DNA from: Bradyrhizobium manausense
Lineage (GTDB): Bacteria > Pseudomonadota > Alphaproteobacteria > Rhizobiales > Xanthobacteraceae
Length of the DNA: 64,000 nucleotides
Assembly (NCBI RefSeq): GCF_018129685.1
Contig: NZ_JAFCLG010000005.1
Coordinates: 62,001 to 126,000, forward strand
Direction: 5' to 3'
Shown here: positions 23,528 through 34,930 of the stretch, piece after piece
How positions within the stretch are numbered: the first letter of the stretch is position 1
How the letters are laid out: the number at the start of each line of letters is the position of its first letter
Position numbers and translations under genes: made by a program
The notes under the pieces: generated by a model
What the model saw: only the letters and a program-made list of their open reading frames with translations
Database searches by the model: none
Told to the model about the DNA's origin: nothing

Positions 23528-24418
23528 TTACATCGAACCACGCGGCACGAGCTCGGTCTGCGAGGCGAACCAGTTCATGATCCAGCGATAGACCCATGGG
23601 ATCGGGATGATCAGGCTGCACAGGATCGCAGCCACGATTCCGCGCCAGAGAATCCCGAGGCCGCTGCCCCTGAAGATGATCTCACGCCGTGTGCCCTGAA
23701 CGTTGCTGTACATCCAGCGCAGCTGGGCGGCCGCGACCCAGGCCCATCCGATGATGGTGATCATGGAGATCGTGAACAGCAGGTTCCAGCCGATATATCC
23801 GACGATCGAGCCGGTGAAGCTGAGGCCGAGCGGCTGCCCGTTGGAGGCGACGTTCGCGACGATCCACTTGATCAGCATCCAGTAGAGCACGAGCTCGACG
23901 AGAAAGAGCACGAGGTTCAGCACCTGGTATCCGGAGTAGCCGAACACAGCAGCCAGAACGATGAAGCCGAAGAACCAAGGCACGACAGTCATCGCGCTCC
24001 CGGTGAAGGTCAGGTTCGGCCGGCCTGGAACGTTGACGCAGGACACGAGCCATTTCGTGTACCAGACGAACAGCCACGGGATCGGGATGATGAAGCACGA
24101 GCCGATCAGCATCACCAGCGTGCGCCAGGTGAACTCGAGAATGCTGAAATCAACCGACAGCGATCCGCCGGCAGCGCTGCCCGCACCGGTATAGGCGCCG
24201 CCGCCCATCATCGGCGGGCCCGCGGCCGGAATGATCGGCGGCGCGCCGCCGCCCGAGATCAGACCGGGAATTTCGGCGGCTTTCTGCCAGCCGGCCATGC
24301 CCTCGGACCACACCAGCGTATCCGGCCGCACGACGCCCTGCGCGATCAGGTCGCGGAATTGCCCCTCCGGATAGGGCCCCTGCTGCTTGCCCTCGGATGC
24401 ATAAAACCAGCTCGCCAT
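23528..24418 (-). CDS. GYF_2 domain membrane protein with DUF898-like repeats
   Basis: A 296-residue protein. Residues 3-50 form a GYF_2 (DUF4339) domain, seen as WFYASEGKQQGPYPEGQFRDLI and VWSEGMAGWQ. A Pro/Gly linker follows. From about 92 there is a polytopic membrane region built of two similar units: SILEFTWRTLVMLIGSCFIIPIPWLFVWYTKW and the later GLGILWRGIVAAILCSLIIPIPWVYRWIMNW are clearly related, and each ends in IPIPW. The cytoplasmic GYF_2 domain may bind a proline-rich partner. Function unknown. It is convergent with tesB and divergent from the first glnK. Confidence 0.8.
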   Translation of the reverse strand: MASWFYASEGKQQGPYPEGQFRDLIAQGVVRPDTLVWSEGMAGWQKAAEIPGLISGGGAPPIIPAAGPPMMGGGAYTGAGSAAGGSLSVDFSILEFTWRTLVMLIGSCFIIPIPWLFVWYTKWLVSCVNVPGRPNLTFTGSAMTVVPWFFGFIVLAAVFGYSGYQVLNLVLFLVELVLYWMLIKWIVANVASNGQPLGLSFTGSIVGYIGWNLLFTISMITIIGWAWVAAAQLRWMYSNVQGTRREIIFRGSGLGILWRGIVAAILCSLIIPIPWVYRWIMNWFASQTELVPRGSM

Positions 24419-24684
24419 GACGCGTCCCCCAAAATACTTATGTACCGCTCGCTCGGCGCGGGTTCACCGCATCCAGGCCAAAAATGCATTGTGGGCGATG
24501 AACTGATGCCCTGTACAGAGGCGGCCGTTCACACGGCCGCCCTTTGACCGCCCTTTTGACCTTCCCTGGCCAAACGTTTTTCCGCTTCAATCTGCAAGTT
24601 TTTTGTGCCATTTGCCCGGAAAGATGCCAGATTGACGCAGCGCCGGGGACATACGGCGGTGCATCCCGGGGAAATAGGGCCTAA

Positions 24685-25026
<342 letters not shown>

Positions 25027-25099
25027 ACTCTACGTCTTCGATCGCACCGGCAACGACGCCGTCACGTGCGACGCCATCACTATGCCGGGGGGAAATGAC

Positions 25100-26401
25100 A
25101 TGGCGGGATTGTTGCGCCGCGTAGCCGCTATGGCTGCGCCGATCTGGTGTGCTTTGGTCATGGCCTCGCCGGCGCGCGCCGCGGCGAACGAGATCAACAC
25201 CGCCGACACCGCCTGGATGATCGTCGCCACCGCGCTGGTGCTGATGATGACGATCCCCGGACTGGCGCTGTTCTATTCCGGCATGGTGCGCAAGAAGAAC
25301 GTGCTAGCGACCATGGCGCAGAGCCTTGCCGCGGTGACGATGATCTCCATTCTCTGGGTCGCGTTCGGCTATTCGCTGTGCTTCGTCGGCGATGGCCCGT
25401 GGATCGGTTCGCTCGACCGCTGGTTCCTCGCCGGCATGACCATGGACAGCGTCAACTCGGCGGCGAAGACGATCCCGGAGGCGCTGTTCATGCTCTACCA
25501 GATGACGTTCGCGATCATCACGGTGGCCCTGGTCGCGGGCTCCGTTGCCGATCGGATGCGGTTCTCTGCGTATCTGTTGTTCTCCGTCGCCTGGTTCATC
25601 TTCGTCTACATTCCGCTGGCGCATTGGGTGTGGGGCGGCGGCTTCCTCAACAGCATGGGTGTGATGGATTTCGCCGGTGGTCTCGTCGTGCATCTGTCGG
25701 CCGGCACCGGCGGTCTCGTTGCCGCCAAGGTGATGGGACGTCGTCACGGCTACGGCACCGAAAATCTCTCGCCGTTCGATCTGTCGCTCGCGGTGATGGG
25801 CACCGGCCTGCTCTGGGTCGGCTGGTTCGGCTTCAACGGCGGCTCGGCGGGTGCGGCCAATTCGCGCGCGGTGATGGCGATCATCGCGACGCATCTGGCG
25901 GCGTGCTCCGGCGCGCTGACCTGGGGCGCGATCGAATGGTATGCACGGCGCAAGCCCTCCGTGCTCGGCATGATCTCGGGTGCGGTGGCCGGACTTGGCA
26001 CCATCACGCCGGCCTCGGGCTTCGTCGCGCCGTGGCACGGCATTGTCATCGGTGTCGTGGCCGGGGCCATCTGCTACTGGGCCTGCACCTGGCTGAAGCA
26101 CCGCTTCAACTATGACGATTCGCTCGACGTGTTCGGCGTCCACGGCATCGGCGGACTGACCGGCACGCTGCTCGCCGGCGTGTTCGCAACCAGCGCCATC
26201 GGCGGCACGGCCGGTCTGCTCGAAGGTCATCCGCAGCAGCTGCTGATCCAGCTTTACGGCGTCGCTGTCACCTTCGTCTGGGCGGCAGGCGTCAGCTTCA
26301 TCCTGCTCAAGCTGGTCGGGCTGTTCGTGCCGCTCCGCGTCTCGCGCGAGCACGAGCTCGAAGGGCTCGACATCTCGCAGCATGGCGAGGCGCTGCAGTA
26401 A
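25100..26401 (+). CDS. amtB: ammonium transporter (first copy)
   Basis: A 433-residue ammonium channel with a signal peptide (ending ARAAANE) and eleven hydrophobic segments. It begins its mature part NTADTAWMIVATALVLMMTIPGLALFYSGMVRKKN, and has the twin pore histidines in VVHLSAGTGG and VFGVHGIGGLTG. The signal-like start is chosen at ATG 25100, where GGGGGG lies about six bases upstream; ATG 25082 is also in frame. Together with the PII gene it forms the usual glnK-amtB unit, in which PII blocks the pore when nitrogen is ample. Confidence 0.94.
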   Translation: MAGLLRRVAAMAAPIWCALVMASPARAAANEINTADTAWMIVATALVLMMTIPGLALFYSGMVRKKNVLATMAQSLAAVTMISILWVAFGYSLCFVGDGPWIGSLDRWFLAGMTMDSVNSAAKTIPEALFMLYQMTFAIITVALVAGSVADRMRFSAYLLFSVAWFIFVYIPLAHWVWGGGFLNSMGVMDFAGGLVVHLSAGTGGLVAAKVMGRRHGYGTENLSPFDLSLAVMGTGLLWVGWFGFNGGSAGAANSRAVMAIIATHLAACSGALTWGAIEWYARRKPSVLGMISGAVAGLGTITPASGFVAPWHGIVIGVVAGAICYWACTWLKHRFNYDDSLDVFGVHGIGGLTGTLLAGVFATSAIGGTAGLLEGHPQQLLIQLYGVAVTFVWAAGVSFILLKLVGLFVPLRVSREHELEGLDISQHGEALQ

Positions 26402-26411
26402 GGGCTTGCGC

Positions 26412-26437
26412 AACACATAAGCACGTGCTTATGTGTT
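26412..26437. promoter_or_regulatory. perfect palindrome at the arsR start (operator)
   Basis: The arm AACACATAAGCAC at 26412-26424 is exactly complementary to the arm at 26425-26437, giving a 26-bp palindrome with no spacer. It ends three bases before the arsR start codon, where ArsR-type repressors often bind their own promoter. Confidence 0.65.
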
Positions 26438-26440
26438 TGC

Positions 26441-26755
26441 ATGATCGAAGCCGATATCTTCAAGGCGCTGGCCGACCCGACCCGCCGCAAGGTCTTCGAG
26501 AAGCTCGCTGGCGGCAGCCTGAATGCGAGCGCCTTGCGTAACGGATTGGAGATCAGCCAGCCCGCGATGTCGCAGCATCTTGCGGTGCTGCGCGCGGCAG
26601 GCCTCGTGCGGGAACAGCGCCAGGGCCGCTTCGTGAATTACGAAGTCGACCCGGACGGCCTCGTCGCCATCGGGGCATGGCTTGCGCGCTACCGCGCCTA
26701 TTGGCCGAAGCGCATGGACGCCCTCGCTGACCTCCTGAAGGAGATGGATCAATGA
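26441..26755 (+). CDS. ArsR family transcriptional regulator
   Basis: A 104-residue winged-helix regulator. The domain starts FKALADPTRRKVFEKLA and carries the recognition helix in LEISQPAMSQHLAVLRAAGLV. No metal-binding cysteine motif is visible, so it belongs to the group linked with SRPBCC-domain partners rather than to metal sensors. The stop overlaps the start of the SRPBCC gene by four bases (ATGA). A 26-bp perfect palindrome lies immediately upstream, which suggests autorepression and would hide a normal ribosome site. Confidence 0.9.
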   Translation: MIEADIFKALADPTRRKVFEKLAGGSLNASALRNGLEISQPAMSQHLAVLRAAGLVREQRQGRFVNYEVDPDGLVAIGAWLARYRAYWPKRMDALADLLKEMDQ

Positions 26756-27117
26756 GCGATGCCACAAAGCCCGATCCCTCCGACGAAGCCCCGGCGGTCG
26801 AAGAACCCCTGGTGCTCGAATATGAATTCGATGCCCCGCCGGCAAAAGTCTGGCGCGCGGTGACCATTCCCGAATTGCGCGAGCGCTGGCTGCCGGATTG
26901 CGACCTCGTGGGCGCCGAGCCGGAATCGTCGATTCCCGGCGAAGAGGTGCGCTACCGCCTGCGCGATTCCGAACCGCCGTTCCGCGAAAGCCAGGTCATC
27001 TTCAGGATCGAACCGAACGTGTCGGGCGGCACGCGCTTTCGTATCATCCAGCACGCCTGCACGAAGCTGCCAAAGCCAGCCAACAGCAATTGCTGCGTGA
27101 TGCGCGCGGCGGCCTAA
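26752..27117 (+). CDS. SRPBCC domain protein (AHSA1-like)
   Basis: A 121-residue protein with a helix-grip fold of the SRPBCC/START type. The start [30 protein letters not shown] is the family pattern; EEVRYRLRD and QVIFRIEPN are strand motifs. It is short for the group (usually 140-160) and ends in a Cys-containing tail [10 protein letters not shown], so the C-terminal helix looks degenerate or truncated. ArsR-SRPBCC gene pairs are common and their physiological role is mostly unknown. It is translationally coupled to arsR. Confidence 0.82.
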   Translation: MSDATKPDPSDEAPAVEEPLVLEYEFDAPPAKVWRAVTIPELRERWLPDCDLVGAEPESSIPGEEVRYRLRDSEPPFRESQVIFRIEPNVSGGTRFRIIQHACTKLPKPANSNCCVMRAAA

Positions 27118-27158
27118 CAGCAACAAAACCTCATTACCCGCAGACATGGAGGTCGCCG

Positions 27159-27761
27159 ATGCGCGACATGCTTCAGCTCGTCCCGATGGTCGTCGAACAA
27201 TCCGCGCGCGGCGAGCGATCCTTTGACATCTACTCACGCCTCCTGCGCGAGCGCATCATCTTCCTCAACGGCGAGGTCAACGACGCGATGTCGGGCCTCG
27301 TCTGCGCGCAGCTGCTGTTCCTGGAAGCGGAGAACCCGAACCGGCCGATCAATCTCTACATCAACTCCTATGGCGGCGTGGTCACCTCCGGCCTTGCGAT
27401 GAACGACACCATGCAATTCATCAAGGCGCCGGTGCACACGCTGTGCATGGGCACCGCGCGCTCGATGGGCTCGTTCCTGCTGATGGCCGGTGAGCCCGGC
27501 CACCGCGCCGCCTTGCCCAATGCCAGCCTTCACGTCCATCAGCCGCTCGGCGGGTTTCAGGGGCAGGCCTCCGACATCCTGATCCATGCCAACGAGATGC
27601 AGGAAACCAAGCGGCGCATTATCCGGCTCTATGCGCAGCATTGCGGGCGGACTGTAGAAGAGGTCGAGCGGACCCTGGATCGCGACCACTTCATGACCGC
27701 GCAGCAGGGGGTCGAATGGGGCCTGGTCGACCGGGTGTTCGTGGAGCGGGAGCCGGTCTGA
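27159..27761 (+). CDS. clpP: ATP-dependent Clp protease proteolytic subunit (paralog)
   Basis: A 200-residue ClpP serine protease subunit. The triad is visible: Ser102 in [15 protein letters not shown], His127 in [12 protein letters not shown], and Asp176 in [19 protein letters not shown]. The oxyanion region [12 protein letters not shown] is also present. It forms the double-heptamer peptidase chamber that works with ClpX or ClpA. No clpX is beside it, so this is probably an accessory ClpP paralog. ATG 27159 has GGAGG about eight bases upstream. It lies 41 bp after the SRPBCC gene and may be in the ArsR operon. Confidence 0.9.
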   Translation: MRDMLQLVPMVVEQSARGERSFDIYSRLLRERIIFLNGEVNDAMSGLVCAQLLFLEAENPNRPINLYINSYGGVVTSGLAMNDTMQFIKAPVHTLCMGTARSMGSFLLMAGEPGHRAALPNASLHVHQPLGGFQGQASDILIHANEMQETKRRIIRLYAQHCGRTVEEVERTLDRDHFMTAQQGVEWGLVDRVFVEREPV

Positions 27762-28491
<730 letters not shown>

Positions 28492-28529
28492 TTTCGCGCT
28501 CAACCAAAATCCAATCAGGAGTAAATGAA

Positions 28530-29978
28530 ATGACGTTTAAGCGTCCCTATGGCGCGGGGTTGGCGGCTCTCGCAGTCGGCCTGTTCGCTGCAACCGCAGC
28601 CTATGCCGAGCCAACGGTCAACAAGGGGGATAACGCCTGGATGCTGACATCGACGGTCCTCGTGCTGTTGATGACGATCCCGGGTCTTGCGCTGTTCTAC
28701 GGCGGCCTCGTTCGTTCCAAGAACATGCTCTCGGTCCTGATGCAGGTGTTCTACACCGTCTGCGTCGTCACCGTGATCTGGGCCGTGTACGGCTACAGCC
28801 TTGCCTTCACCGGCGGTTCCGACTTCATCGGCGGCTTTTCCAAGGCCTTCATGATGGGCGTCACCACCGACTCGAAGGCGGCGACCTTCTCGGTCGACGC
28901 CAACATCTCGGAGCTCATCTATATGTGCTTCCAGATGACCTTCGCGGCGATCACCCCCGCCCTCATCGTCGGCGCCTTCGCCGAGCGCATGAAGTTCGCG
29001 GCCATCGCGCTCTTCATCCCGCTCTGGGTCACGCTGATCTACTTCCCGATCGCGCACATGGTCTGGTACTGGCCCGGCCCGGACGCGATCCAGGACGCGG
29101 CCAAGGCTCTGGCTGCTGCGGCTGACGGAGCTGCGAAGACCGCGGCTCAGGCCAAGCTCGACGAGATCAATGCCGACGCCGGCTGGATCTTCAAGAAGGG
29201 CGCGATCGACTTCGCCGGCGGCACCGTGGTGCACATCAACGCCGGCATCGCAGGCCTCGTCGGCGCTCTGCTGATCGGCAAGCGCGTCGGCTACGGCAAG
29301 GAGCTGATGGCGCCGCACTCGCTGACCATGTCGATGATCGGCGCCTCGCTGCTCTGGGTCGGCTGGTTCGGCTTCAACGCCGGCTCCAACCTGGAAGCCA
29401 ATGGCGGCGCTGCGCTCGCCATGACCAACTCCTTCGTCGCCACCGCGGCCGCTGCGCTGTCGTGGATGTTCGCGGAGTGGATCGTGAAGGGTCATCCGTC
29501 GGTGCTCGGCGTCATCTCCGGCGCTGTCGCGGGCCTCGTGGCCGTCACGCCTGCCGCCGGTTTCTCCGGCGTGATGGGTGCGATCGTCCTCGGTCTCGTG
29601 GTCGGCGTGGTCTGCCTGTTCTTCTGCACCGTCGTGAAGAACGCGCTCGGCTACGACGACTCGCTCGACGTGTTCGGCGTGCACTGCATCGGCGGCATCG
29701 TCGGCGCCCTCGGCACCGGCATCCTGGTCAATCCGGCTCTCGGTGGTGCGGGCATCATCGACTACACCGCGATCCCGCCCAAGGTTGCCGATTACGACTT
29801 CGCCGCGCAGATGATCTCGCAGATCGAGGCCGTCGCCACCACGCTGGTGTGGTCGGGCATCGGATCGGCGATCCTCTACAAGGTCGTCGATGTGATCGTC
29901 GGCCTCCGCGCCAATGTCGAGACCGAGCGTGAAGGCCTCGACATCACCGAGCACACCGAGCGCGCCTACAACATGTAA
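28530..29978 (+). CDS. amtB: ammonium transporter (second copy)
   Basis: A 482-residue ammonium channel with signal peptide (ending AAYAEP). Mature start NKGDNAWMLTSTVLVLLMTIPGLALFYGGLVRSKN; pore histidines in VVHINAGIAGLVGAL and VFGVHCIGGIVG. An extra Ala-rich, charged loop (DAAKALAAAADGAAKTAAQ) around residue 190, absent in the first copy, makes it longer. ATG 28530 has AGGAG nine bases upstream; ATG 28488 also is in frame. It is followed by a strong intrinsic terminator at 30063-30096. Confidence 0.94.
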   Translation: MTFKRPYGAGLAALAVGLFAATAAYAEPTVNKGDNAWMLTSTVLVLLMTIPGLALFYGGLVRSKNMLSVLMQVFYTVCVVTVIWAVYGYSLAFTGGSDFIGGFSKAFMMGVTTDSKAATFSVDANISELIYMCFQMTFAAITPALIVGAFAERMKFAAIALFIPLWVTLIYFPIAHMVWYWPGPDAIQDAAKALAAAADGAAKTAAQAKLDEINADAGWIFKKGAIDFAGGTVVHINAGIAGLVGALLIGKRVGYGKELMAPHSLTMSMIGASLLWVGWFGFNAGSNLEANGGAALAMTNSFVATAAAALSWMFAEWIVKGHPSVLGVISGAVAGLVAVTPAAGFSGVMGAIVLGLVVGVVCLFFCTVVKNALGYDDSLDVFGVHCIGGIVGALGTGILVNPALGGAGIIDYTAIPPKVADYDFAAQMISQIEAVATTLVWSGIGSAILYKVVDVIVGLRANVETEREGLDITEHTERAYNM

Positions 29979-30062
29979 GTGTTCTCCCGGGACGCGATCT
30001 CCTCGGGGATCGCGCCCAGAACTACGGTTCGGGCACATACCCGGCAATGCCCCGACCGTTGA

Positions 30063-30096
30063 GGGGCTCCAGCGCAAGTTGGAGCCCCTTTCTTTT
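30063..30096 (+). terminator. intrinsic terminator after amtB
   Basis: GGGGCTCCA at 30063-30071 pairs with TGGAGCCCC at 30080-30088, with an 8-base loop, followed by TTTCTTTT. It closes the glnK-amtB unit. The remainder of the 321-bp gap to the next gene has no coding frame I support. Confidence 0.85.
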
Positions 30097-30299
30097 GGCC
30101 CGCGCGAGCTCCCGCAATCGGGAGAGGGGCGAACCACCCCGCATCCCGTTGTTATCCTGCCCTCTTTTTCCGGCTCTGGACGGACCGGCTTGCCGATGGT
30201 TAATCGCGTCTTAACCTCGCCCTATCTATGGTGAAATGAACCGCTTTCCCGCCGGCGCGCAGCGCGCGACCGGCCGTTCGAAGAGTACTGGCGCCCAGA

Positions 30300-31514
30300 A
30301 TGGTCATGACCGCTTCAACCCGTGCGCCGCAGGCCAGTGCAAGCTCCAACAACGAACGCTCGCCCTTTGTCCGGCTGAACGAGCTGCTGGCGCCGCATCA
30401 ACCCGGCAAGCCCTTGATTTCGCTTGCGGTTGGGGAGCCGCAGCATCCGGTGCCTGATTTCGTCGGGCCGGTGCTGGCCAAGCACATCGCCGATTTCGGC
30501 CGTTATCCGATGAACCAGGGGATGGAGCCGTTCCGCAACGCTGCGAGCGCCTGGCTGTCCTCGCGCTTCAAGCTGCCGCGAGCGCTCGACCCCCGAAACG
30601 AGATTCTCGTGCTCAATGGCAGCCGCGAGGGGCTGTTCCTCGCGGCGATCGCGGCCGCCCGCTACGTCGGACCGAAGCCCGGCAAGCCCGCCATCCTGAT
30701 GCCGAACCCGTTCTATCCGGTCTATGGCGCCGGCGCCGGCGCAGCTAGCTGTGAACAGGTCTATCTGCCGACCACTGTCGAAAACGGCTTCCTGCCCGAT
30801 CTCGACGCCATCGACGAGGCGACGCTGGCGCGCACGGTGGCGTTCTATCTGGCCTCGCCCGCCAATCCGCAGGGCTCGGTCGCCTCGCGCGAATATTTCA
30901 CGCGCCTGAAGCAACTCGCCGATCGCTACAATTTCATGATCCTCAGCGACGAGTGCTATTCGGAGATCTACACCCGCGAGGCGCCGGGCAGCGCGCTCGA
31001 ATGCGCGGGTGCCGATTTCGCCCGCGTGGCTGCATTCCAGTCGCTGTCGAAGCGCTCCAACCTGCCGGGCCTGCGCGTCGGCTTCGCCGCCGGCGACAAA
31101 AAATTCATCGGCATGTTCCTGGAGCTGCGCAACATCGCCGCGCCCCAGGTTCCAGTGCCGCTCCAGCATGTCGCGACCGTTGCCTATGGCGACGAAGCGC
31201 ATGTCGAGGAGAACCGCAGGCTCTACCGGATCAAGTTCGACCTCGCCGACCAGATCATCGGCAATCGTTACGGCTATCGTCGGCCCGATGCCGGCTTCTG
31301 CGTCTGGCTCAATACGTCGGAGATCGGCGATGACGTCTCGGTGTGTCTGAAACTCTTCAAGGACGCCGGCGTGCGCGTGGTGCCCGGCTCCTATCTGGCG
31401 CGGCTTCAGCCCGACGGCTTCAACCCCGGTGCCGGCTATATCAGGCTGGCGCTGGTGCAGGATAGCGAGACCACGGCGCAAGCGCTGCACCGGTTGGTCG
31501 AAACTCTGGGTTAG
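30300..31514 (+). CDS. class I/II PLP-dependent aminotransferase (DapC-like)
   Basis: A 404-residue fold-type I aminotransferase. It begins with a loop LNELLAPHQPGKPLISLAVGEPQHPVP, then LNGSREGLF, the Asp/Asn/Tyr PLP contacts in ASPANPQG and ILSDECYSEIY, and the PLP lysine in FQSLSKRSNLPGLRVGF near residue 248. The sequence resembles N-succinyldiaminopimelate aminotransferases (DapC) of lysine and peptidoglycan synthesis. Substrate assignment is tentative because related enzymes use many amino acids. ftsK begins nine bases after its stop. Confidence 0.85.
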   Translation: MVMTASTRAPQASASSNNERSPFVRLNELLAPHQPGKPLISLAVGEPQHPVPDFVGPVLAKHIADFGRYPMNQGMEPFRNAASAWLSSRFKLPRALDPRNEILVLNGSREGLFLAAIAAARYVGPKPGKPAILMPNPFYPVYGAGAGAASCEQVYLPTTVENGFLPDLDAIDEATLARTVAFYLASPANPQGSVASREYFTRLKQLADRYNFMILSDECYSEIYTREAPGSALECAGADFARVAAFQSLSKRSNLPGLRVGFAAGDKKFIGMFLELRNIAAPQVPVPLQHVATVAYGDEAHVEENRRLYRIKFDLADQIIGNRYGYRRPDAGFCVWLNTSEIGDDVSVCLKLFKDAGVRVVPGSYLARLQPDGFNPGAGYIRLALVQDSETTAQALHRLVETLG

Positions 31515-31523
31515 GCGGGGCCC

Positions 31524-33995
31524 ATGAGCATGTCGGCAATCGAACGTGTCATTCCCCTGGTTGGTCATCTGCCGCCCTCAATTCGCGAAGCGCTGAGCCG
31601 ACGCGTGCGCGAGCTGGCTGGCTTTGGCCTTGTCACGCTCTCGGGCGTGGCGTCCGCCGCCCTGATGACCTGGTCGGTGCAGGACCCAAGCCTCAGCCAC
31701 GCGACCTCGGGCCCGATCCACAATATCCTCGGCTATGCCGGCGCCATCGGCGCCGATCTTGCGATGCAGATCCTCGGGCTCGGCGCGATCATGCTGATCC
31801 TCACCGTCGCGGTGTGGGGCTGGCGCATGATGACCCATCGCCCGTTCGACCGCGAGGCGTTGCGGCTCGGTTGCTGGATTCTCTGCACGGTGATCGCGGC
31901 GGGCTTTGTCAGCTGCTGGCCGCATGGCGGCGCCTGGCCGCTGCCGACCGGGCTCGGCGGCGTCGTCGGCGATGCGCTGGTGCGTGCGCCCGCGGTGATC
32001 TTCGGGCCATCAGGCGCGATCTATCGCATGGTGCTCGGTGCCATCCTGTTCGTGGCGCTGGCCGCGACCTTCCTGATCGCCTGCGGCCTCGGCGCCCGCG
32101 AGCATGACGACGAGCTCGCGGAGCTCGAAGACGACGACAAGCCGCTCGACGACGACGAAGACAGCGATCGCGGCTCGGTGTCGCTGGGCTGGCTGTTCCA
32201 TGCACTGATGAGCACCAAGGCGCGGCTGATCTGGCTGCTCGGCACGGCCTATCGCTCGCTGGTCTCGAGCGGACCGAAGGCCAAGGCCGTTTCGTTCAGC
32301 CGGCAGGAACCCAATCTCGGCGGCCGCGCCGCGCCCCCGATCTCGCCTCAGTCCGAGGACGAGGATTACGAGCACGAGGAAGAAGAGGAAGACGAGGAGG
32401 AGGAAGAGGAGCCGGCCGCTCGTGCTCCGCGCAAGAAGGCCGCACCGAAAGCCGCCTCGAAGAAATCCTCCGACAAGTTCGAGCTTCCGTCGGTGTCCGT
32501 GCTGGCCGCGCCGAAGGCCGGCGATCGTCAGCCGCTCAGCAAGGCGGAGCTGGAAGCCAATTCGCGTTCGCTCGAAGGCGTGCTCCAGGATTTCGGCGTG
32601 CGCGGCGAGATCGTGAAGGCCCATCCGGGTCCCGTCGTCACGCTGTACGAGCTGGAGCCGGCGCCCGGCATCAAATCGTCGCGCGTGATCGGCCTTTCCG
32701 ACGACATCGCCCGCTCGATGAGCGCGCTGTCGGCGCGCGTCGCCGTGGTCCCCGGCCGCAATGCCATCGGCATCGAGCTGCCGAACGCGCATCGCGAGAA
32801 GGTCTATCTGCGCGAGCTGCTGGTCGCCAAGGAGACCGTCGACACCGTCGCCAAACTGCCGCTCTGTCTCGGCAAGACCATCGGCGGCGATCCCGTCATC
32901 ATCGACCTCGCGCGCACGCCGCACATGCTGATCGCCGGCACCACCGGCTCCGGCAAGTCGGTCGCGATCAACACCATGATCCTCAGCCTGGTCTACAGGC
33001 TGCGCCCGGACCAGTGCCGCTTGATCATGGTCGATCCGAAGATGCTCGAACTCTCCGTCTATGACGGCATTCCCCATCTGCTCACCCCCGTCGTGACCGA
33101 CCCGAAGAAGGCGGTGGTCGCGCTGAAATGGGCCGTGCGCGAGATGGAAGAGCGCTACAAGAACATGGCCAAGCTCGGTGTGCGCAACATCGACGGCTAC
33201 AACACGCGCCTGCTCGAATTGAAAGCCAAGGGCGAAGAGCCGACGCGCACGGTGCATACCGGTTTCGACAAGGAAACCGGCAAGGCGATCTACGAGGAAG
33301 AAAAGCTCTCGCTCGATCCGCTGCCCTACATCGTCATCATCGTCGACGAAATGGCCGACCTGATGATGGTCGCCGGCAAGGACATCGAAGGCGCGGTGCA
33401 GCGCCTCGCGCAGATGGCGCGCGCCGCGGGGCTGCATGTGATCCTGGCGACGCAGCGTCCGTCGGTCGACGTCATCACCGGTACGATCAAGGCGAACTTC
33501 CCGACCCGCATCGCCTTCCAGGTCACCTCGAAGATCGACAGCCGCACGATCCTTGGCGAGATGGGCGCCGAGCAGCTGCTCGGTCAGGGCGACATGCTGT
33601 ACATGGCCGGCGGCGGCCGCATCAGTCGCGTGCACGGACCGTTCGCGTCCGACGAGGAAGTCGAGAAGGTGGTGCGCCACCTCAAGACGCAGGGCCAGCC
33701 GGAATATCTCGAAGCGGTCACGGCCGAAGAGCCCACCGAGGACGAGGACGGCGGCGCGGTGTTCGACGCCAGCGGCATGGGCGCGGATGGCGGCGGCGAC
33801 CTGTTCCAGCAGGCCGTCGCGATCGTCAAGCGCGACCGCAAGGCCTCGACCAGCTACATTCAGCGCCGGCTGCAGATCGGCTACAACCGCGCGGCGTCGC
33901 TGATGGAGCGCATGGAACTGGAAGGCATTGTCGGACCCGCCAATCACGCCGGCAAGCGCGAGATTCTGGTCGAAGAAGAAGACAGCCATATGTGA
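31524..33995 (+). CDS. ftsK: DNA translocase FtsK
   Basis: An 823-residue FtsK/SpoIIIE ATPase that pumps chromosome ends through the division septum and activates XerCD at dif. Four membrane segments are within residues 1-185, then a highly acidic linker ([15 protein letters not shown]) and a Lys/Ala-rich stretch. The motor has Walker A GTTGSGKS near 476 and Walker [13 protein letters not shown] near 605. The winged-helix gamma domain at the C-terminus ([22 protein letters not shown]) reads KOPS sites. The start ATG 31524 or 31530 is equally possible. It lies between an aminotransferase and lolA, an arrangement common in rhizobia. Confidence 0.95.
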   Translation: MSMSAIERVIPLVGHLPPSIREALSRRVRELAGFGLVTLSGVASAALMTWSVQDPSLSHATSGPIHNILGYAGAIGADLAMQILGLGAIMLILTVAVWGWRMMTHRPFDREALRLGCWILCTVIAAGFVSCWPHGGAWPLPTGLGGVVGDALVRAPAVIFGPSGAIYRMVLGAILFVALAATFLIACGLGAREHDDELAELEDDDKPLDDDEDSDRGSVSLGWLFHALMSTKARLIWLLGTAYRSLVSSGPKAKAVSFSRQEPNLGGRAAPPISPQSEDEDYEHEEEEEDEEEEEEPAARAPRKKAAPKAASKKSSDKFELPSVSVLAAPKAGDRQPLSKAELEANSRSLEGVLQDFGVRGEIVKAHPGPVVTLYELEPAPGIKSSRVIGLSDDIARSMSALSARVAVVPGRNAIGIELPNAHREKVYLRELLVAKETVDTVAKLPLCLGKTIGGDPVIIDLARTPHMLIAGTTGSGKSVAINTMILSLVYRLRPDQCRLIMVDPKMLELSVYDGIPHLLTPVVTDPKKAVVALKWAVREMEERYKNMAKLGVRNIDGYNTRLLELKAKGEEPTRTVHTGFDKETGKAIYEEEKLSLDPLPYIVIIVDEMADLMMVAGKDIEGAVQRLAQMARAAGLHVILATQRPSVDVITGTIKANFPTRIAFQVTSKIDSRTILGEMGAEQLLGQGDMLYMAGGGRISRVHGPFASDEEVEKVVRHLKTQGQPEYLEAVTAEEPTEDEDGGAVFDASGMGADGGGDLFQQAVAIVKRDRKASTSYIQRRLQIGYNRAASLMERMELEGIVGPANHAGKREILVEEEDSHM

Positions 33996-34102
33996 GGCAA
34001 GCAGCTACTGACCCGCCTCGGAATGACATTTTCACGCAAAATCGATCTCTGCTTTTGCCCGAAATCACGCTAAAACGGCGCCAGCCACGTTAGGACGACG
34101 CG

Positions 34103-34918
34103 TTGACCAGACATCCCGACATTGGATTCGCTGCCTCTCTCGCCGCGCGCAGCGCGCGCGTGGCAGCCGTGCTTCTCGTCACCGCCATGATGGTGACCGC
34201 GGCATCGTTTGCGCAGACCGTGCCCGTGCCGAAACCTGCGCCGAAGGCGCGCGATGCCGCTCCGCCGTCGGGTGGACCGGCCATCACGGGCGCAACGCAG
34301 GCACCGCCGAATCCGGTCATTCCCGATCCGCGCCGCAACGTGCCCAGCAGCATCTTCCAGACCTTCGACGACAAGCAGAAGGCGCAGGCGGCGAAGGTCA
34401 GCGCCTATCTGTCGTCGCTGTCGACACTGGTCGGGAATTTCGTCCAGGTCGGCCCCGACGGCAGCAAGACGCAGGGCGATTTCTACATTCAGAAGCCGGG
34501 CAAGGTCCGCTTCGAATACGATCCGCCGAGCCCGATCGACATCATCGCCGACGGATCGTCAGTCGTGGTGCGCGACCGCAAGCTCGCGACGCAGGACGTC
34601 TATCCGCTGTCACAGACGCCGCTGCGCTTCCTGTTGTCCGACCGCATCGACCTGATGAAGGACACCAACGTCGTCAACGTCACTGCGGACGATCTCTTCA
34701 TCAGCGTGACCATCGAGGAGAAGCAGGCGCTGGTCGGCACCAGCCGTCTCTTGCTCATGATCGGCGCCAAGGACGGCCAGCTGAAGCAATGGACCGTCAC
34801 CGACCCGCAGGGCTACGACACCACGGTCGCGGTCTACAATCTCGATGCGGGCAAGAAGCTCGATCCGAACATGTTCAAGATCGATTTCACCAATTACAGC
34901 GTGCCGTCGCCGGGATAG
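34103..34918 (+). CDS. lolA: outer-membrane lipoprotein carrier protein LolA
   Basis: A 271-residue periplasmic lipoprotein chaperone of the LolA family, which carries lipoproteins from LolCDE to the outer membrane. A signal peptide ends near AASFAQT and is followed by a Pro/Ala-rich linker not found in short LolA proteins. The LolA domain begins about residue 90 with AYLSSLSTLVGNFVQVGPDG and includes GDFYIQKPGKVRFEYDPPSP, the typical convex-face strand. The start is TTG 34103. It lies 107 bp after ftsK in the same direction. Confidence 0.85.
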   Translation: MTRHPDIGFAASLAARSARVAAVLLVTAMMVTAASFAQTVPVPKPAPKARDAAPPSGGPAITGATQAPPNPVIPDPRRNVPSSIFQTFDDKQKAQAAKVSAYLSSLSTLVGNFVQVGPDGSKTQGDFYIQKPGKVRFEYDPPSPIDIIADGSSVVVRDRKLATQDVYPLSQTPLRFLLSDRIDLMKDTNVVNVTADDLFISVTIEEKQALVGTSRLLLMIGAKDGQLKQWTVTDPQGYDTTVAVYNLDAGKKLDPNMFKIDFTNYSVPSPG

Positions 34919-34930
34919 GCACTCCGCTCC

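Noticed and set aside
32010..33989. Very long open frame antisense to ftsK
   Set aside because: High-GC codon bias makes antisense frames open; it has no recognisable domain and lies fully within ftsK.
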